Assembly (NCBI RefSeq): GCF_018991925.1
Contig: NW_024727857.1
Location: forward strand, 650,001-714,000
DNA: 64,000 bases
Source: Homarus americanus
Lineage: Eukaryota > Arthropoda > Malacostraca > Decapoda > Nephropidae
Reading direction: 5' to 3'
This document shows, piece by piece, positions 47,999-60,761 of the stretch. How positions within the stretch are numbered: position 1 is the stretch's first letter; every line of letters starts with the position of its first letter. Below the pieces are notes generated by a model that was given only the letters and a program-made list of their open reading frames with translations, was not told the DNA's origin and searched no databases. The translations under genes and the position numbers were made by a program.

Positions 47999-48225
47999 GT
48001 TCTAACCCAATCAGTTTTTTGTACAGTCTTATTCGACCAATCAGCTGTGTTGCTATGTTGCCCAGTTCTGCGCACGACCAATCAGCTCGTGTGTACATTC
48101 TTGTTCGACCAATTACCTGTTTGTGTACTCTTGTTAGACCAATTAGCTGTTTTATACATTCCTGCTCGTCCATTCAGCTCTTCTGTATTTTCTTGCTCGT
48201 CCAATCAGCTGTGATGTGTAGTCTT
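47999..48225. repeat. 30-32 bp degenerate minisatellite with CCAAT in each unit
   Basis: Seven units containing GACCAATCAGCTGTGTTGTA-like sequence. CCAAT occurs at about 48007, 48037, 48078, 48109, 48139 and 48201, with a decayed CCATT at 48169. Divergence between units is high, so it is older than the CCAAT array at 32675. Confidence 0.8.
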
Positions 48226-48394
48226 GTTGTTTATTTACTCATAACCACAGTAATATAAATCTGCCAACACCTTGCCACACCTGTTCCCGTCTGTTCACCC
48301 ATAGTTTCCAAACTTCCTCCTTTACCAGGTAAGGTAAAGGAAAACACCTCCCCCGCTTTCCCACACCTTCTACCCCCACTTACTCACACCTTGC

Positions 48395-48600
48395 CACGCC
48401 TTTTCCCCCCACCCACGCCTCCCTACGTTTTTTATCCCTACTCACGCCTTCCCACGCCTTCTACCCCTACGCACACCTCCCCACGCCTTTTCCCCCCACC
48501 CACGCCTCCCTACGTTTTTTATCCCTACTCACGCCTTCCCACGCCTTCTACCCCTACGCACACCTCCCCACGCCTTCTACCGCCTTCCCACGCCTTCAAA
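48395..48600. repeat. C-rich repeat with a perfect 87-bp duplication
   Basis: The 87 bp starting TTTTCCCCCC at 48401 are repeated without change from 48488. Each copy itself holds CCACGCCTTCTACC-type subunits. Confidence 0.93.
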
Positions 48601-48776
48601 CCTCTACCTTATTCGTGTGTCATATTTATTTCCCCTTCATAATGGTGCAATACTTCCATAATGCTCCGGATGTCTCTCTCTCTCTCACTCATTTACACTA
48701 ACTAACCTACAGTACTTGATCTCAGACACGATCACTGTAAATACACCATTATACACCATATACTCTCCCATCAGCA

Positions 48777-48858
48777 GTATCATCATCATCATCATCACCA
48801 CCACCACCACCACCACCACCAACACCACCACCACCATCATCACCATCACCACCACGAG
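48777..48858. repeat. ATC/CAC trinucleotide repeat
   Basis: ATCATC then CACCAC units with a few changes. Confidence 0.93.
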
Positions 48859-49751
48859 ACAACAAAAATAATTCCCCCTTAGAAAACTTCATCAAATCAT
48901 CATTTATACGACATATTTTGGCCTCGATAAAAAGAAAAGCGAATACCTCAGTGGCATCTTCCTCTTCATTAGTTCTCATATTGGAGTTTTATTGTCAGAG
49001 AGCAAGTTTATGAGTCTTTCTTCTAAGTACTATTCCAGATGCCTTTCTTTAGTAGCTGCCATGTTGGTATTAGTGTCGCGTGCTTCTCTAGCTTATTGAC
49101 CGAAGTTATTATTGTTTTTTTTTTTATGAATTAAAGTATACATGTTGGTGTATCTTTTGTGGGATATGTATTGTGTGTGTGAGGGTATGCATTAAAGTCT
49201 GTCAAGTATACTTATTATATATATAACTAACTATATTAAATGTATGTGATAGTATATAATATAGTCTGCCAAACAAACTCGTTCAATTCGTACGTCTTTC
49301 CATCATCATTCTTAGGAACAGCATAAGAGAGATGTTTTACTCCATAAGGCTCATCTATAAGTCTTGGTCTTCTTCCCTGAGTAAGTTTTATTAATATCCT
49401 TGATGGTAGACCTTATGGCACCTCACCCACTTAAAGTTTTACGGTGAAGGAGAGGAAAGTCAGCCCAAAGTTCATAGGCCTCTTCCTGAGCCTAAAGTTT
49501 GTTATGGATTAAGTTTTGTTTAAAAAATCTCTTAAGGGGAATTTAATTTTGAGTGCGGCAACTACGAAATGACGGATGGACAGACAGGCAGGCACAGACA
49601 AGCAAACAGATAGACAGACAGACAGACGGGACGGAACGGGACAATGGGGTCACATTATATCACTGAGAAGAAATTTTTACTCCCCCTTTATAGCTTAAAA
49701 CCTCCGATACCAAATTCCTTACAGTTTCTCTCTAATCTATGACCTATCTTT
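48859..49751. other. Unique AT-rich sequence
   Basis: Short AGAC runs at 49600-49625. No gene recognised. Confidence 0.5.
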
Positions 49752-49913
49752 TAACCTACCCTACCCTACCCTACCTTACCTTACCTTACCCTACCCTACC
49801 CTACCCTACCCTACCCTACCCTACCCTACCCTACCTTACCCTACCCTACCCTACCCTACCCTACTCTAACCTACCCTACCCTAACCTAACATAACCTAAC
49901 CTAATCTAACCTA
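49752..49913 (-). repeat. CCCTA (TAGGG) pentamer array grading into CCTAA
   Basis: About 30 pentamers, mainly CCCTA with CCTTA variants, then CCTAA-type units at the right end. A variant of the telomere-type pentamer, G-rich on the minus strand. Confidence 0.93.
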
Positions 49914-50557
49914 GCTTCCACCCTCTACAACCCATCATGGCCTCTGACCTCTACCACCTCCTAACGTAACACTTGGTGACCTCTGACCTCTACGTCGCCG
50001 TCTGGAAACTTGGCTTAAGGGGACAACTTTTGACCAGTTCATCGACCTTTCATGTTCCTCCTTGTTATGTCTTTTTCATTAATTTTTTTCCCACTTTTTC
50101 CTTTTCTTTTGGGGAGGGGAAATGGAGGGGAAATGGGAGGGGAGGGAGAAAAGGCAGAGGAGAAAGGAAGAGGAGGGGGGGAGGGACGAGGAAGATCACT
50201 TTTTTGTATTTAGAAAGTGATGATTTTTTTTACTTCTTCTTATTTTTTTTCCGTGTTTATTTTGAAAGTTATTTTTTTTGTTAAGAGTTTTAGGTTTTGT
50301 CTGGCCTCTCTCTCTCTCTCTCGAATGGACTGACAACCTGTCAGCTGGGAGATTCACTGACAAGGAAAAAGCCATCTTTACCACATTATGAATAGATAAT
50401 CTCCTGAGAGTATGTGGCAGCTATGGTGGTGGAAGGCGTGGATACTGTAGGAGGCGTGGTAGAGGGAGTGGTGGTGGTGGGAGGTCATGTGGTAGGCGGG
50501 TAGGAAGTGGAGATTTGACAGAGTATGAGGATGAGTAGAGACAGACAGACAGGAAGT

Positions 50558-50558
<1 letters not shown>
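49914..50558. other. Mixed low-complexity and unique sequence
   Basis: G/A-rich at 50110-50195 and T-rich at 50220-50280. No gene recognised. Confidence 0.5.
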
Positions 50559-50627
<69 letters not shown>

Positions 50628-50637
50628 AGGACAGTAG
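50559..50637. repeat. (GA)n microsatellite ending in a G run
   Basis: GA array with one GGA interruption, then G8. Confidence 0.96.
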
Positions 50638-50732
50638 CGCCAACGTGTCACAACCAGAACCAAAAAACACGATGACAAGAGTTTTAGTTCCAACACATTT
50701 TTTATCACCATTCAAACGCTGTAGAGGGAGAG

Positions 50733-50843
50733 CGAAAAACACAAAACAAAAACACAAAACAAAAACACAAACAAAAACACAAAACAAAAACACAAAACAA
50801 AAACACAAACAAAAACACAAAACAAAAACACAAACAAAAACAT
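50733..50843. repeat. AAAACAC repeat
   Basis: Units of AAAAACACAAAC and AAAAACACAAAACA alternate over about 110 bp. Confidence 0.93.
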
Positions 50844-50904
50844 AAAAATAGGACAAATAAACAAAAAATTATCACAATAGACAAATGAACTCTGAATGTT
50901 AACC

Positions 50905-50908
<4 letters not shown>

Positions 50909-50947
<39 letters not shown>
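50909..50947. repeat. (GA)19 microsatellite
   Basis: GA run opening a purine-rich tract that extends to about 51195. Confidence 0.96.
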
Positions 50948-50950
<3 letters not shown>

Positions 50951-51195
50951 GCACAAAGAGAGGGGGAGGGGTGGGATAGAGGGAGAGAGAGAGAGGGAAG
51001 GGGAAAGGAACAGAGAGAGGAAGAGAGAAAATTAATAAAATACAGAGAGAAGGAAAGGTATAGAGTAAGGAGAGAGATGGGGATAAGGAAAGAGGAGGAG
51101 AGGGAAAGGAATAGACAGAGGAGAGGGAAAGGAATAGACAGTTAGAGGAGAGGGAAAGGGAAAGGAATAAAGACAGAGAAAGAGGGAAAGTTATA
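50948..51195. repeat. Purine-rich tract with ~24-28 bp repeat
   Basis: GGAGAGGGAAAGGAATAGAC recurs three times at 51095-51172 within G/A-rich sequence. Confidence 0.8.
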
Positions 51196-51210
51196 GCGGA
51201 AAAGCAACGT

Positions 51211-51213
<3 letters not shown>

Positions 51214-51275
<62 letters not shown>
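51214..51275. repeat. (AC)31 microsatellite
   Basis: Perfect AC run. Confidence 0.97.
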
Positions 51276-51276
<1 letters not shown>

Positions 51277-51342
51277 ATTCATCCTCTCCTCCTCCCCGTA
51301 GATTGAGGAGTGTGCTGGAAGGGGGCATCTCTCACCACTGTA

Positions 51343-51435
51343 GGGAAGGGAGACAGGGAGAGAAGGAGGAAGGGAGAGAATGAGAAAAGAAGAGAATGGG
51401 GGAGGGAGGGAGGGAGAGAGAGAAGGAGGAAAGGT
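51343..51435. repeat. Purine-rich tract
   Basis: GGGAGG/GAGAAGG simple sequence. Confidence 0.85.
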
Positions 51436-51585
51436 AGGGTCATTCCTATCACCCACGACAACAATGGCGACCAGAGCCAGGATACTAATGATGACAACTG
51501 TAGTCTACTTGTATGTCTCTCTCTCTCTCTCTCTCTTCTGTAGGATTGGTTATATGGGCTTAAGTGGTATTAAGTAGGGTAGATG

Positions 51586-51591
51586 TGAGAG

Positions 51592-51639
<48 letters not shown>
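51586..51639. repeat. (GA)~26 microsatellite, then short (AC)n
   Basis: GA run with one C interruption, followed by AC at 51641-51658. Confidence 0.96.
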
Positions 51640-51641
<2 letters not shown>

Positions 51642-51887
51642 ACACACACACACACACATCACGTCTACCTTGTAAACTCACTGCTCACAAACGCCTCATC
51701 GATCCAGCAATATTTTGACCACACAAAGTTTGATAGGGTGCGACTGCTTTATTGATAGGTACTCTCCTCAATTTCTTCTTTCCTTCCTTCCTTCCTCCTC
51801 CCACACCTCACTCCAGGCACCTTACAGCACTGGCGGTGTTTCCTGGTCAGCTACAGCGATATAATATTTATAACAAATAACACGAAC

Positions 51888-52056
51888 CATAACCTAACCA
51901 AACTAACTTGATTTATCGTAAAACAAATCTATTTAAACCTAATCTAACCTATTATGACCTAACCTAGCCTATTATGACCTAACCTAACCAAACCTAACCA
52001 AACCTAACCAAACCTAACCTAGCCTATCATTTTAGGTTAGGTTAAGTTAGGTTAGG
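51888..52056. repeat. CCTAA-type repeat ending in an inverted TTAGG arm
   Basis: AACCTAACC and AACCAAACCT units (51888-52026) are followed after about six bases by TTAGGTTAGGTTAAGTTAGG (52033-52052) in the opposite orientation. The two arms could form a hairpin. Confidence 0.85.
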
Positions 52057-52300
52057 AAAGCTCAAAATATTGTAGTGATGATATCTTACTTTCTCCTTCT
52101 TTTCTTATCTATTTTTCTAATTCTTCTTATACATGATTCTATTTCTCTCTTTTTCTTTTTATTTCAGGTGTTTCTCTCTCTTTCATTCTCCATCTCTTAT
52201 CTCTTCACAAATTCTCTCTTTATCTCTGTTTCTGTCTGTCTCTTCACCTCACCTTACAGAGAAGCACAAGGCATTAATAAACCTTTACCCACACGAATAT

Positions 52301-52799
52301 AGGAAGAAGTGTCCGTAGTAGGGAGAAGTGTCCGTAATAGGAAGAAGTGTCTGTAATAGGAAGAAGTGTCCGTAATAGGAAGAAGTGTCCGTAATAGGAA
52401 GAAGTGTCCGTAATAGGAAGAAGTGTCCGTAATAGGAAGAAGTGTCCGTAATAGGGAGAAGTGTCCGTAATAGGAAGAAGTGTCCGTAATAGGAAGAAGT
52501 GTCCGTAATAGGAAGAAGTGTCCGTAATAGGGAGAAGTGTCCGTAATAGTAATAAGAAGTGTCCGTAATAGGGAGAAGTGTCCGTAATAGGGAGAGAGTG
52601 TCCGTAATAGGAGAAGTGTCCGTAATAGGAAGAAGTGCCCGTAATAGGGAGAAGTGTCCGTAATAGGGAGAAGTGTCCGTAATAGGAAGAAGTGTCCGTA
52701 ATAGGAAGAAGTGTCTGTAATAGGGAGAAGTGTCCGTAATAGGGAGAAGTGTCCGTAATAGGGAGAAGTGTCCGTAATAGGAAGAAGTGTCCGTAATAG
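52301..52799. repeat. 19-bp minisatellite, about 26 copies
   Basis: Unit AGGAAGAAGTGTCCGTAAT, with an A/G polymorphism at the fourth base in about ten copies. Two or three central units have small insertions or deletions. The second-largest array in the window by copy number. Confidence 0.96.
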
Positions 52800-52903
52800 A
52801 CAGATGTCCTTCTTCAGTGTAGGCAGCTAGTCCGTATACCTGAAGTATTATTATTACCGAGTGTTTGTGCTTTAAGGTTCCACTGTGTGTATAATGTACG
52901 TGT

Positions 52904-52905
<2 letters not shown>

Positions 52906-52945
<40 letters not shown>
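52906..52945. repeat. (GA)20 microsatellite
   Basis: A facing (TC)n lies at 52973-52989, so the two could pair. Confidence 0.97.
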
Positions 52946-52948
<3 letters not shown>

Positions 52949-52989
52949 TGTTATCGTGCTCTTTGTGTGGAGTCTCTCTCTCTCTCTCT

Positions 52990-53252
52990 AATACAACACC
53001 GTTAATAGAGGATTAATCTCTATAATCCCTGCTATGAGGGTTAGGGATTAAGGATGATTTAGCAAAGTCACGTTCAGAAGATTAGTTATTCAAGGTCGAC
53101 CTCAGTGTAAACATTAAGAGGTCCAAGTGAGAATCTGAGTCAAGGAACAGCTCTGAGATTCGAGTCATACCCAGGGTCATGTTTGTACTCTGTCACTTAG
53201 GTCAAAATTGTCTCTTGACCAAAGTATGAATTGTCCAAGTTTTAAGGCCATC
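52990..53252. other. Unique sequence
   Basis: No gene recognised. Confidence 0.5.
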
Positions 53253-53354
53253 GATTTAACCCCTTGAGGATTATACTTTGCATCCTCGTCCTTGGAGAGT
53301 TATAGCTTGACTCCTTGTCCCTGGAGAGTTACTGCTTGCATCATCGTCCCTGGA
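53253..53354. repeat. ~33-bp degenerate repeat, 3 copies
   Basis: Three units containing TCGTCCYTGGAGAGTTAYNG. Confidence 0.75.
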
Positions 53355-53620
53355 GAGTTACGTCAACTCGAAGGAAAGTGCCAAGCTAATATTATATATC
53401 TTAAGCTTACGTGTAAAGTCATAAAGAAAACCTACTGACCAATATTGTGTTGACCATGGGGGAGTCTTATCACTAAACCTCCCTAAACCACTATATAAAC
53501 CTCCCTCTGGTCAAGACTCTTATCTGTAGGCAGACATAAACCATGTTAAGGATCTTCCATTGACGTTTATCATCGTTTTACCTGATAAAGTCGAGCTGAT
53601 CCGCGCTAGTGTTCCCTCGC

Positions 53621-53850
53621 CTCCATAAACCTCCGACCTCTACCTCCCTCCATCCTTCATAAACCTCTTACCTCCACCTCACCTCCCCCCTCCATAAACC
53701 TGCTACCTCCACCTCCACCTTCCTCCCCCCTCCATAAACTCCCCTACCTCCACCTTCCTCCCCCCTCCATAAACCTCCTACCTCCACCTCCCTCTCCCCT
53801 CCATAAACCACCTACCTCTACCTCCCTCCCTCCTCCATAAGCCTCCTTCC
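53621..53850. repeat. 35-42 bp C-rich minisatellite, about 7 copies
   Basis: Unit CTCCATAAACCTCCTACCTC then CACCTCCCTCCCC. Confidence 0.9.
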
Positions 53851-54078
53851 TGACGACTGACATCACAATAACACCAATATTCCTCACTGTTTTCCTCACT
53901 GGTCAGTCAAACAAAAGCACCAAAAAAAAAAAAAAAATCCCCATAGGTAAATCAAACAAAATCCGCAAAGATCTGCCATGCAAAAAAAAAAAGAAAATTA
54001 ACGAACAAGAAATCCTCACAAGTCAGACCAGCAAAAAAATAGCCCAGCAAACTAACAAATAAAAAATCCTCACACATG

Positions 54079-54205
54079 TCAGACAAACAAACACACCAAG
54101 AAAAGGTCTGAAGGTGGAAGGTTTAGGTCCGGGTTGTCATCAGATTGAGGAACACCTGGTGACTCCTCCTCCCAGGTGAGAATCTCGACCCCACACTCCA
54201 TCTGG
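54079..54205 (-). other. Possible minus-strand terminal exon (weak)
   Basis: On the minus strand a very long pyrimidine tract (54770 to 54236) leads to CCTCCTCAG at about 54206, followed by 41 in-frame codons (QMECGVEILTWEEESPGVPQ at the start) to a stop at 54079. The peptide is acidic and non-repetitive but not recognised. Any frame after such a tract would look like an exon, so support is weak. Confidence 0.18.
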
Positions 54206-54235
54206 CTGAGGAGGACAAGATTCTGGGATTGTCTT

Positions 54236-54770
54236 GAAGAGGAGGAGAAGGAGGGAGAAGAAAAGAAGGATGAAAAGTAAGAGGAGGTGGTGGAGAAAGG
54301 GAAAAATAAGAGTAAGAGGACGAGGGTGATAAAGAAAACCAGAAGGAAGAGACGTAGGAAAAAATGAAAGGAAGTGGTGAAGAAACAGGAGAAAATTTGG
54401 AGGAAAACAAGAAGAGGAGAAGGATAAACAAGAGGAGGAAGAGGAGAAGAAAGGAAAAAATGGAGATGGGCAAGAAGGAAAACATTGGAAACGGGGTAAA
54501 ATAGGAGGATTAGAAAGAAGACGGCATAAAGAATAGAAAACAAAGGAATTTTAGTGGAGGAAAAAAAGAGGTTTTGAGAAGAGGAATGAAAATGAGGAGC
54601 AGAAGATGGAGGAGAAGGAAAGAAGATGAAGAAGGAGGATTGAAAGAGAAGGAGAAAATGAAGAAGGCAAAACCCTGGAAGAGAATGATCAGAGGGTGAA
54701 AGACGAGGGGACGATAACAAGTGAGCAAGGAGGAATGGAAGATCTAACTGAGAAAGAGGAAATTGAATTT

Positions 54771-54801
<31 letters not shown>
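54236..54801. repeat. Long purine-rich tract ending in (GA)n
   Basis: About 540 bp overwhelmingly A and G on the + strand, then (GA)13 at 54776-54801. The 213-codon minus-strand frame (Phe/Ser/Leu/Pro-rich) is a translation of the pyrimidine strand. Confidence 0.9.
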
Positions 54802-54805
<4 letters not shown>

Positions 54806-55359
54806 TAAGTTAAGGACGAAGAGGAGTTACTGAACATTGACGTAAGAGATAGAGGGAAAGGATGATTGGTTTGTGAGGGAGAGATTAGGAAGAGTTAAGT
54901 GTGACCTAAGAGCGTGTAAATGAGGTGTATGAGAAGCAGGGGAACTCTTTGGTGAATCAGGGAGTTGACGTAGTGGCGATGTGTAACTGAATTGGTATCT
55001 GTTCACGAATGGGGTGGATGAGAGAGAAAGAAGAAGAAGGGGGACATGAGAAAGGTGAAGAGAATAGGTAACGAATGGGGGAGAATGAGACAGACAGAGA
55101 GAGAAGAAAAGGGGAGATAGAGAAGAGAGATGGAATAGGTGACGAATGGGTGTGAATGATACTGACACAGACAAAAAGAAAGGTGACGAATAAGATAGAG
55201 AAAGAGAGGAAGGGAGAAGCAGAGGGTAAGGGCTAGTGACAGGGAGAAGGAAGGGGAGGCAGGGAAGTGATGAAGAATAGGAAGGGAACAAACCAGGTCG
55301 ATGAAGGAGTGACATTCAGGTCAGTACAGGTCATAGCCAGCACGTTCGCTACTTGTCGA

Positions 55360-55361
<2 letters not shown>
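54802..55361. other. Purine-rich to unique sequence
   Basis: G/A-rich with GGGTGACGAATGGG-type pieces near 55065 and 55140 that appear locally duplicated. No gene recognised. Confidence 0.5.

Positions 55362-55416
<55 letters not shown>
55362..55416. repeat. (CT)27 microsatellite
   Basis: Perfect CT run. Confidence 0.97.
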
Positions 55417-55419
<3 letters not shown>

Positions 55420-55758
55420 ACACGTCATGCATAAAAAAATATATAACTCACTCCACAAGATACGACTTTACAGAGTTCTGGCCAAGCGTCAAGTCCTCTT
55501 GTCTCTAGTACAATTAAAAACAATCTCGTAACTAGTCCCTCAAGATCCATTTTAGGGGAAAAAAAACTTGACTCTTGGCTTCCACGAACTACTCCGGAAG
55601 GCAAACAAGTCTCTAACCTAATTGGCATTTATCCTATAAATAAATGGCAGCGTCAACATCAGTTAGAAGTTAATGAAGATTTTTTGAAAGAGGGCGTTCA
55701 CAAGTTTGATTTATTTTGTATTTAAAGAGAAAGTGCCAGTAAACTTTTGGGGCTGCAA

Positions 55759-55811
55759 CACTCTCTCTCTCTCTCTCTCTCTCTCCCTCTCTCTCTCTCC
55801 TCCTCCTCCTC
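55759..55811. repeat. (CT)n then CCT run
   Basis: CT run with one CC interruption, then (CCT)4. Confidence 0.93.
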
Positions 55812-56050
55812 CCTCGACAAAACACCTGAGCATACCATGAACCTAAACTTGCCACAGCACTTGAAAGATTAATTAACTCACTTCTCCACCATCATCATGA
55901 GAAATAAAATACTCCAAGACTTAACAGGCTGGTCCAACAATATCCCCGGCTGCATTATTTAGCTTCGCTGTTGATTTCTCGTTAGGGAGTATTGTTCGCC
56001 TCGAGTTAAGACGCTTACCTGAAACTTTCTTGTGTATTCGGTTTGTGATG

Positions 56051-56053
<3 letters not shown>

Positions 56054-56114
<61 letters not shown>
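56054..56114. repeat. (GA)30 microsatellite
   Basis: Perfect GA run. Confidence 0.97.
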
Positions 56115-56116
<2 letters not shown>

Positions 56117-56487
56117 TGGTTAGGGGATGGCAAGTAGCAAGGAGAGAAGAAAGGGTGGGAAGAGGTGGTGAGTAGCAAGTAAGGAAGGAAGGATAGGAGG
56201 GAGGTAGTAGTGGTAAGAACGAGGGAGAGGAAGAGATAACTAGCTAGGAAGAGGGAGAAGATGGGGTGGTAAGTAGCATGGAGTGTGTGTGTGTGTGTAT
56301 GTATAAACTTAGACTATCCAATGTATTCTTTCTGTGTATACATCTTGATTGTATTATTATGTATATATGTATTTTATCGAACCATCTCCCAGTACGCACA
56401 CAGAATAACGATAATACAGCGAAATACTTTTAACAGATTTCCTCGTTTTCCTCAGGGTGCTCCCGTCTCACCTCAGGTCTCGGTCAG

Positions 56488-56489
<2 letters not shown>

Positions 56490-56535
<46 letters not shown>

Positions 56536-56552
56536 ACACACACACACACACA
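56490..56552. repeat. (AC)~31 microsatellite with one AGAC
   Basis: AC run interrupted once. Confidence 0.97.
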
Positions 56553-58313
<1,761 letters not shown>

Positions 58314-58373
58314 ATAGTGAACAATGCGCACAGAGGGAGATAGAGAGATAGAGAGGTACAGAGATAAAAAGAG

Positions 58374-58408
<35 letters not shown>

Positions 58409-58523
58409 GAGTAGCTTCAATCAAGACCAGGAACTCACCAGAGCCCTCTGGAGGACTAAGCCCAGGACTACAGCTAATACAACTTAGTGAAGTTACTTAG
58501 TGATGCTCCTTGAGGCAGCTTTA

Positions 58524-58524
<1 letters not shown>

Positions 58525-58570
<46 letters not shown>
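58525..58570. repeat. (CT)23 microsatellite
   Basis: CT run abutting CCTAA-type units at 58571-58611. Confidence 0.97.
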
Positions 58571-58574
<4 letters not shown>

Positions 58575-58611
58575 CCTAACCCATCCTAACCTAACTTAAC
58601 CTAACATAATC
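58571..58611 (-). repeat. Degenerate CCTAA (TTAGG) repeat
   Basis: ATAACCTAACCCATCCTAAC and related units, six to seven in all. Confidence 0.75.
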
Positions 58612-59026
58612 TTCGAGTAATCCAACGTTAAAACGCACATAAAGTAGAAAAATGTGTTCGTCTTATTTTTGTTATCAAGTAAATATATTGTTCAGGGAAT
58701 CTAGAGCAACATACACTCCGCCATCATTCACTGTCATTAAGTTTTGGTGGCCCAACACCTGCCCTTCCTTCCTGACCTGTCGTGTGGATGTTTATTTTCA
58801 CATGAGGGATATTATTTTTTTTTGTCAGCATTTCGTTCATCGTCAATCTGGTTTAGGTATTTCTATTTAAATATTTCAAAAGTGCAATAAATGGATTTAT
58901 TCTGTCCAAGTAAAACCATTTTTCTGTGGACAGGTGAGTCAGGCAGCTCTCAGGTACACAGACAAGCAATTTCTAAAGGGAATACCATAACAAGCGTAGA
59001 GTTAAGAATGAAAATACGTTATATCA

Positions 59027-59028
<2 letters not shown>

Positions 59029-59097
<69 letters not shown>
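59029..59097. repeat. (GT)34 microsatellite
   Basis: Perfect GT run. Upstream, a CAG|GTGAGT donor-like site (58934) follows an ATG-started 14-codon frame (58891), too little to call an exon. Confidence 0.97.
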
Positions 59098-59099
<2 letters not shown>

Positions 59100-59220
59100 A
59101 ATACTTACAATCATCATCATCACCATCACCATCATACAGTGTTGCCAACGTCAGGTCTCACCACAACTTTTCTAATAAACTTGTGGAAGCATCAACCTGG
59201 ACGCTGACACCCCTGCCTCC

Positions 59221-59247
59221 CTCCTGGTGATGTGCCGTCACCAGGAG
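59221..59247. repeat. Perfect 10-bp hairpin
   Basis: CTCCTGGTGA and TCACCAGGAG flank a 7-nt loop. Confidence 0.75.
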
Positions 59248-59277
59248 ATTAAGTTGTCTCGTCGAATTTCGCACTTT

Positions 59278-59287
59278 GAGAGAGAGT

Positions 59288-59338
<51 letters not shown>

Positions 59339-59470
59339 AGGAGAAAAGAGGAAGAAAGTGAGAGAGAGAGAGAGAGAAACAGAGGGAAAGAGAGACAAGG
59401 GGAGAGAAAAGGAGGAGAAAACGACAGGAAAAAAGTGAGAGAGGGAGAAAGAGGGAGAGAAAGAGAAAGT

Positions 59471-59502
<32 letters not shown>
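59278..59502. repeat. Purine tract with (GA)n facing (CT)n
   Basis: (GA)19 at about 59294-59332 and G/A-rich sequence, then (CT)14 at 59474-59502. The ends can pair. Confidence 0.93.
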
Positions 59503-59505
<3 letters not shown>

Positions 59506-59640
59506 CCATCAGTAAATATTAGATGTTCGCATCAGGCAGATTGAACTTCCATTATTCACTGAGGGAGGAGAGATGCACCAGCCTCCCTACACACATTATT
59601 CATCATTGTGCTCATCTCCCAATATTACGTTGGACCCCTC

Positions 59641-59955
59641 TCGCCCCTCTCATCCCTCTCATCCCCCTTTACCACTCTCATCGCTGTCCCTTTCACATCT
59701 TTCATCACTAGAACTCTCATATCTCTCAATACTAGCCACCGTGTCCTCATCATTGGCCCTCTCATCCCTCTCATTATTGGCACTCTCATCGTTCTCATCA
59801 CTGACCCTCTCATTCCTTTCCTCATTAGCTCTCTCAGCCCTCTCTTCTCTAGCTACATGGTCCTTCTCATCACTTTCCCTTTCATCCCTCTCCTCATTAG
59901 CTCTCTCATCCCTCTCCTCACTGGTCCCCTCATCCCTCTCCTCACTGGCCCCCTC
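59641..59955. repeat. 24-bp degenerate minisatellite, about 13 copies
   Basis: Unit CTCATCCCTCTCCTCACTGG then TCCC, becoming more regular toward the right end. Ser/Leu-rich frames over it are repeat translations. Confidence 0.88.
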
Positions 59956-60059
59956 ATCAAGCTCAGTCCGTCATCTTCAGTTAAACCCTCTCATCAAAGT
60001 TTGCTTATTCCACTTATTTCACACTTTTGAAGTTCTGTTCTGTCTCCTTGAACGAATGA

Positions 60060-60215
60060 GAGGGAGAGAGGGAGAGTGAAAGGGAAAGGGATTGAGTAAA
60101 AGGGAGAGAGAGGGGGAAATGCGTGAAGGGGAGAGGAAGAGAGAGAAAGAGAGACTGAGTAAAAGAGAAGAAGGAGGGGAAAAGACAGAGATATAGAGTG
60201 AGTGAAAGACAAAGA
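60060..60215. repeat. Purine-rich low-complexity tract
   Basis: GAGAGGGAGAG- and AGTAAAAGGG-type units. Confidence 0.8.
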
Positions 60216-60761
60216 AAACAGACAAGGGAAACTTCTTCTTTTTTTTCCATCTATAAATAACTCGAAAAACAAACTTTCTTTCCCTCTCATCATCTCAACT
60301 AACATTCTTCAAGACAAATATCTCATCCTGGGGAAACCACATTTGTATATCAACTCAATAACCATATCTCACCAAAACATCACAGCTAGCTCAATCATAT
60401 GAACGTTCCCCACAAAATGTAACGTGGAATTTGGGCTTTAAATCATCAATAGTAGTCTAAGTAGTATTTTTTTTTAGGTGTCCTGTAGGTGTGTTAGATG
60501 CATAAACTTTCGTTGCAACTCCCATAGTCTCTCCTACTCCTCCTCCTCCTTCTTCTTCTCCTCCTTCCATCCATCATTATAATTCCGTTTCTCCCCTTAA
60601 CCGTGCTCATGTTTCTTTTCCACTCCCTTAAACTCGTTCACTCCTCCTCCCTCGGCCCCCCCCCTCCTCCTTTTACGTCTCCCTCTCCCTTCTCTTTCTC
60701 CATTCCTCCCCTCCTTTTCCCCCTCCTCTCCACCCCCCTTCACCCCATCAATCAACTGATA

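Noticed and set aside
54079..54720. 213-codon minus-strand frame
   Set aside because: Most of it is the pyrimidine strand of a purine tract; only the last 41 codons are non-repetitive and are listed separately as a weak exon candidate.
58891..58933. ATG-started 14-codon block ending at CAG|GTGAGT
   Set aside because: A good donor, but too short and without a promoter or partner exon; such donors occur by chance.
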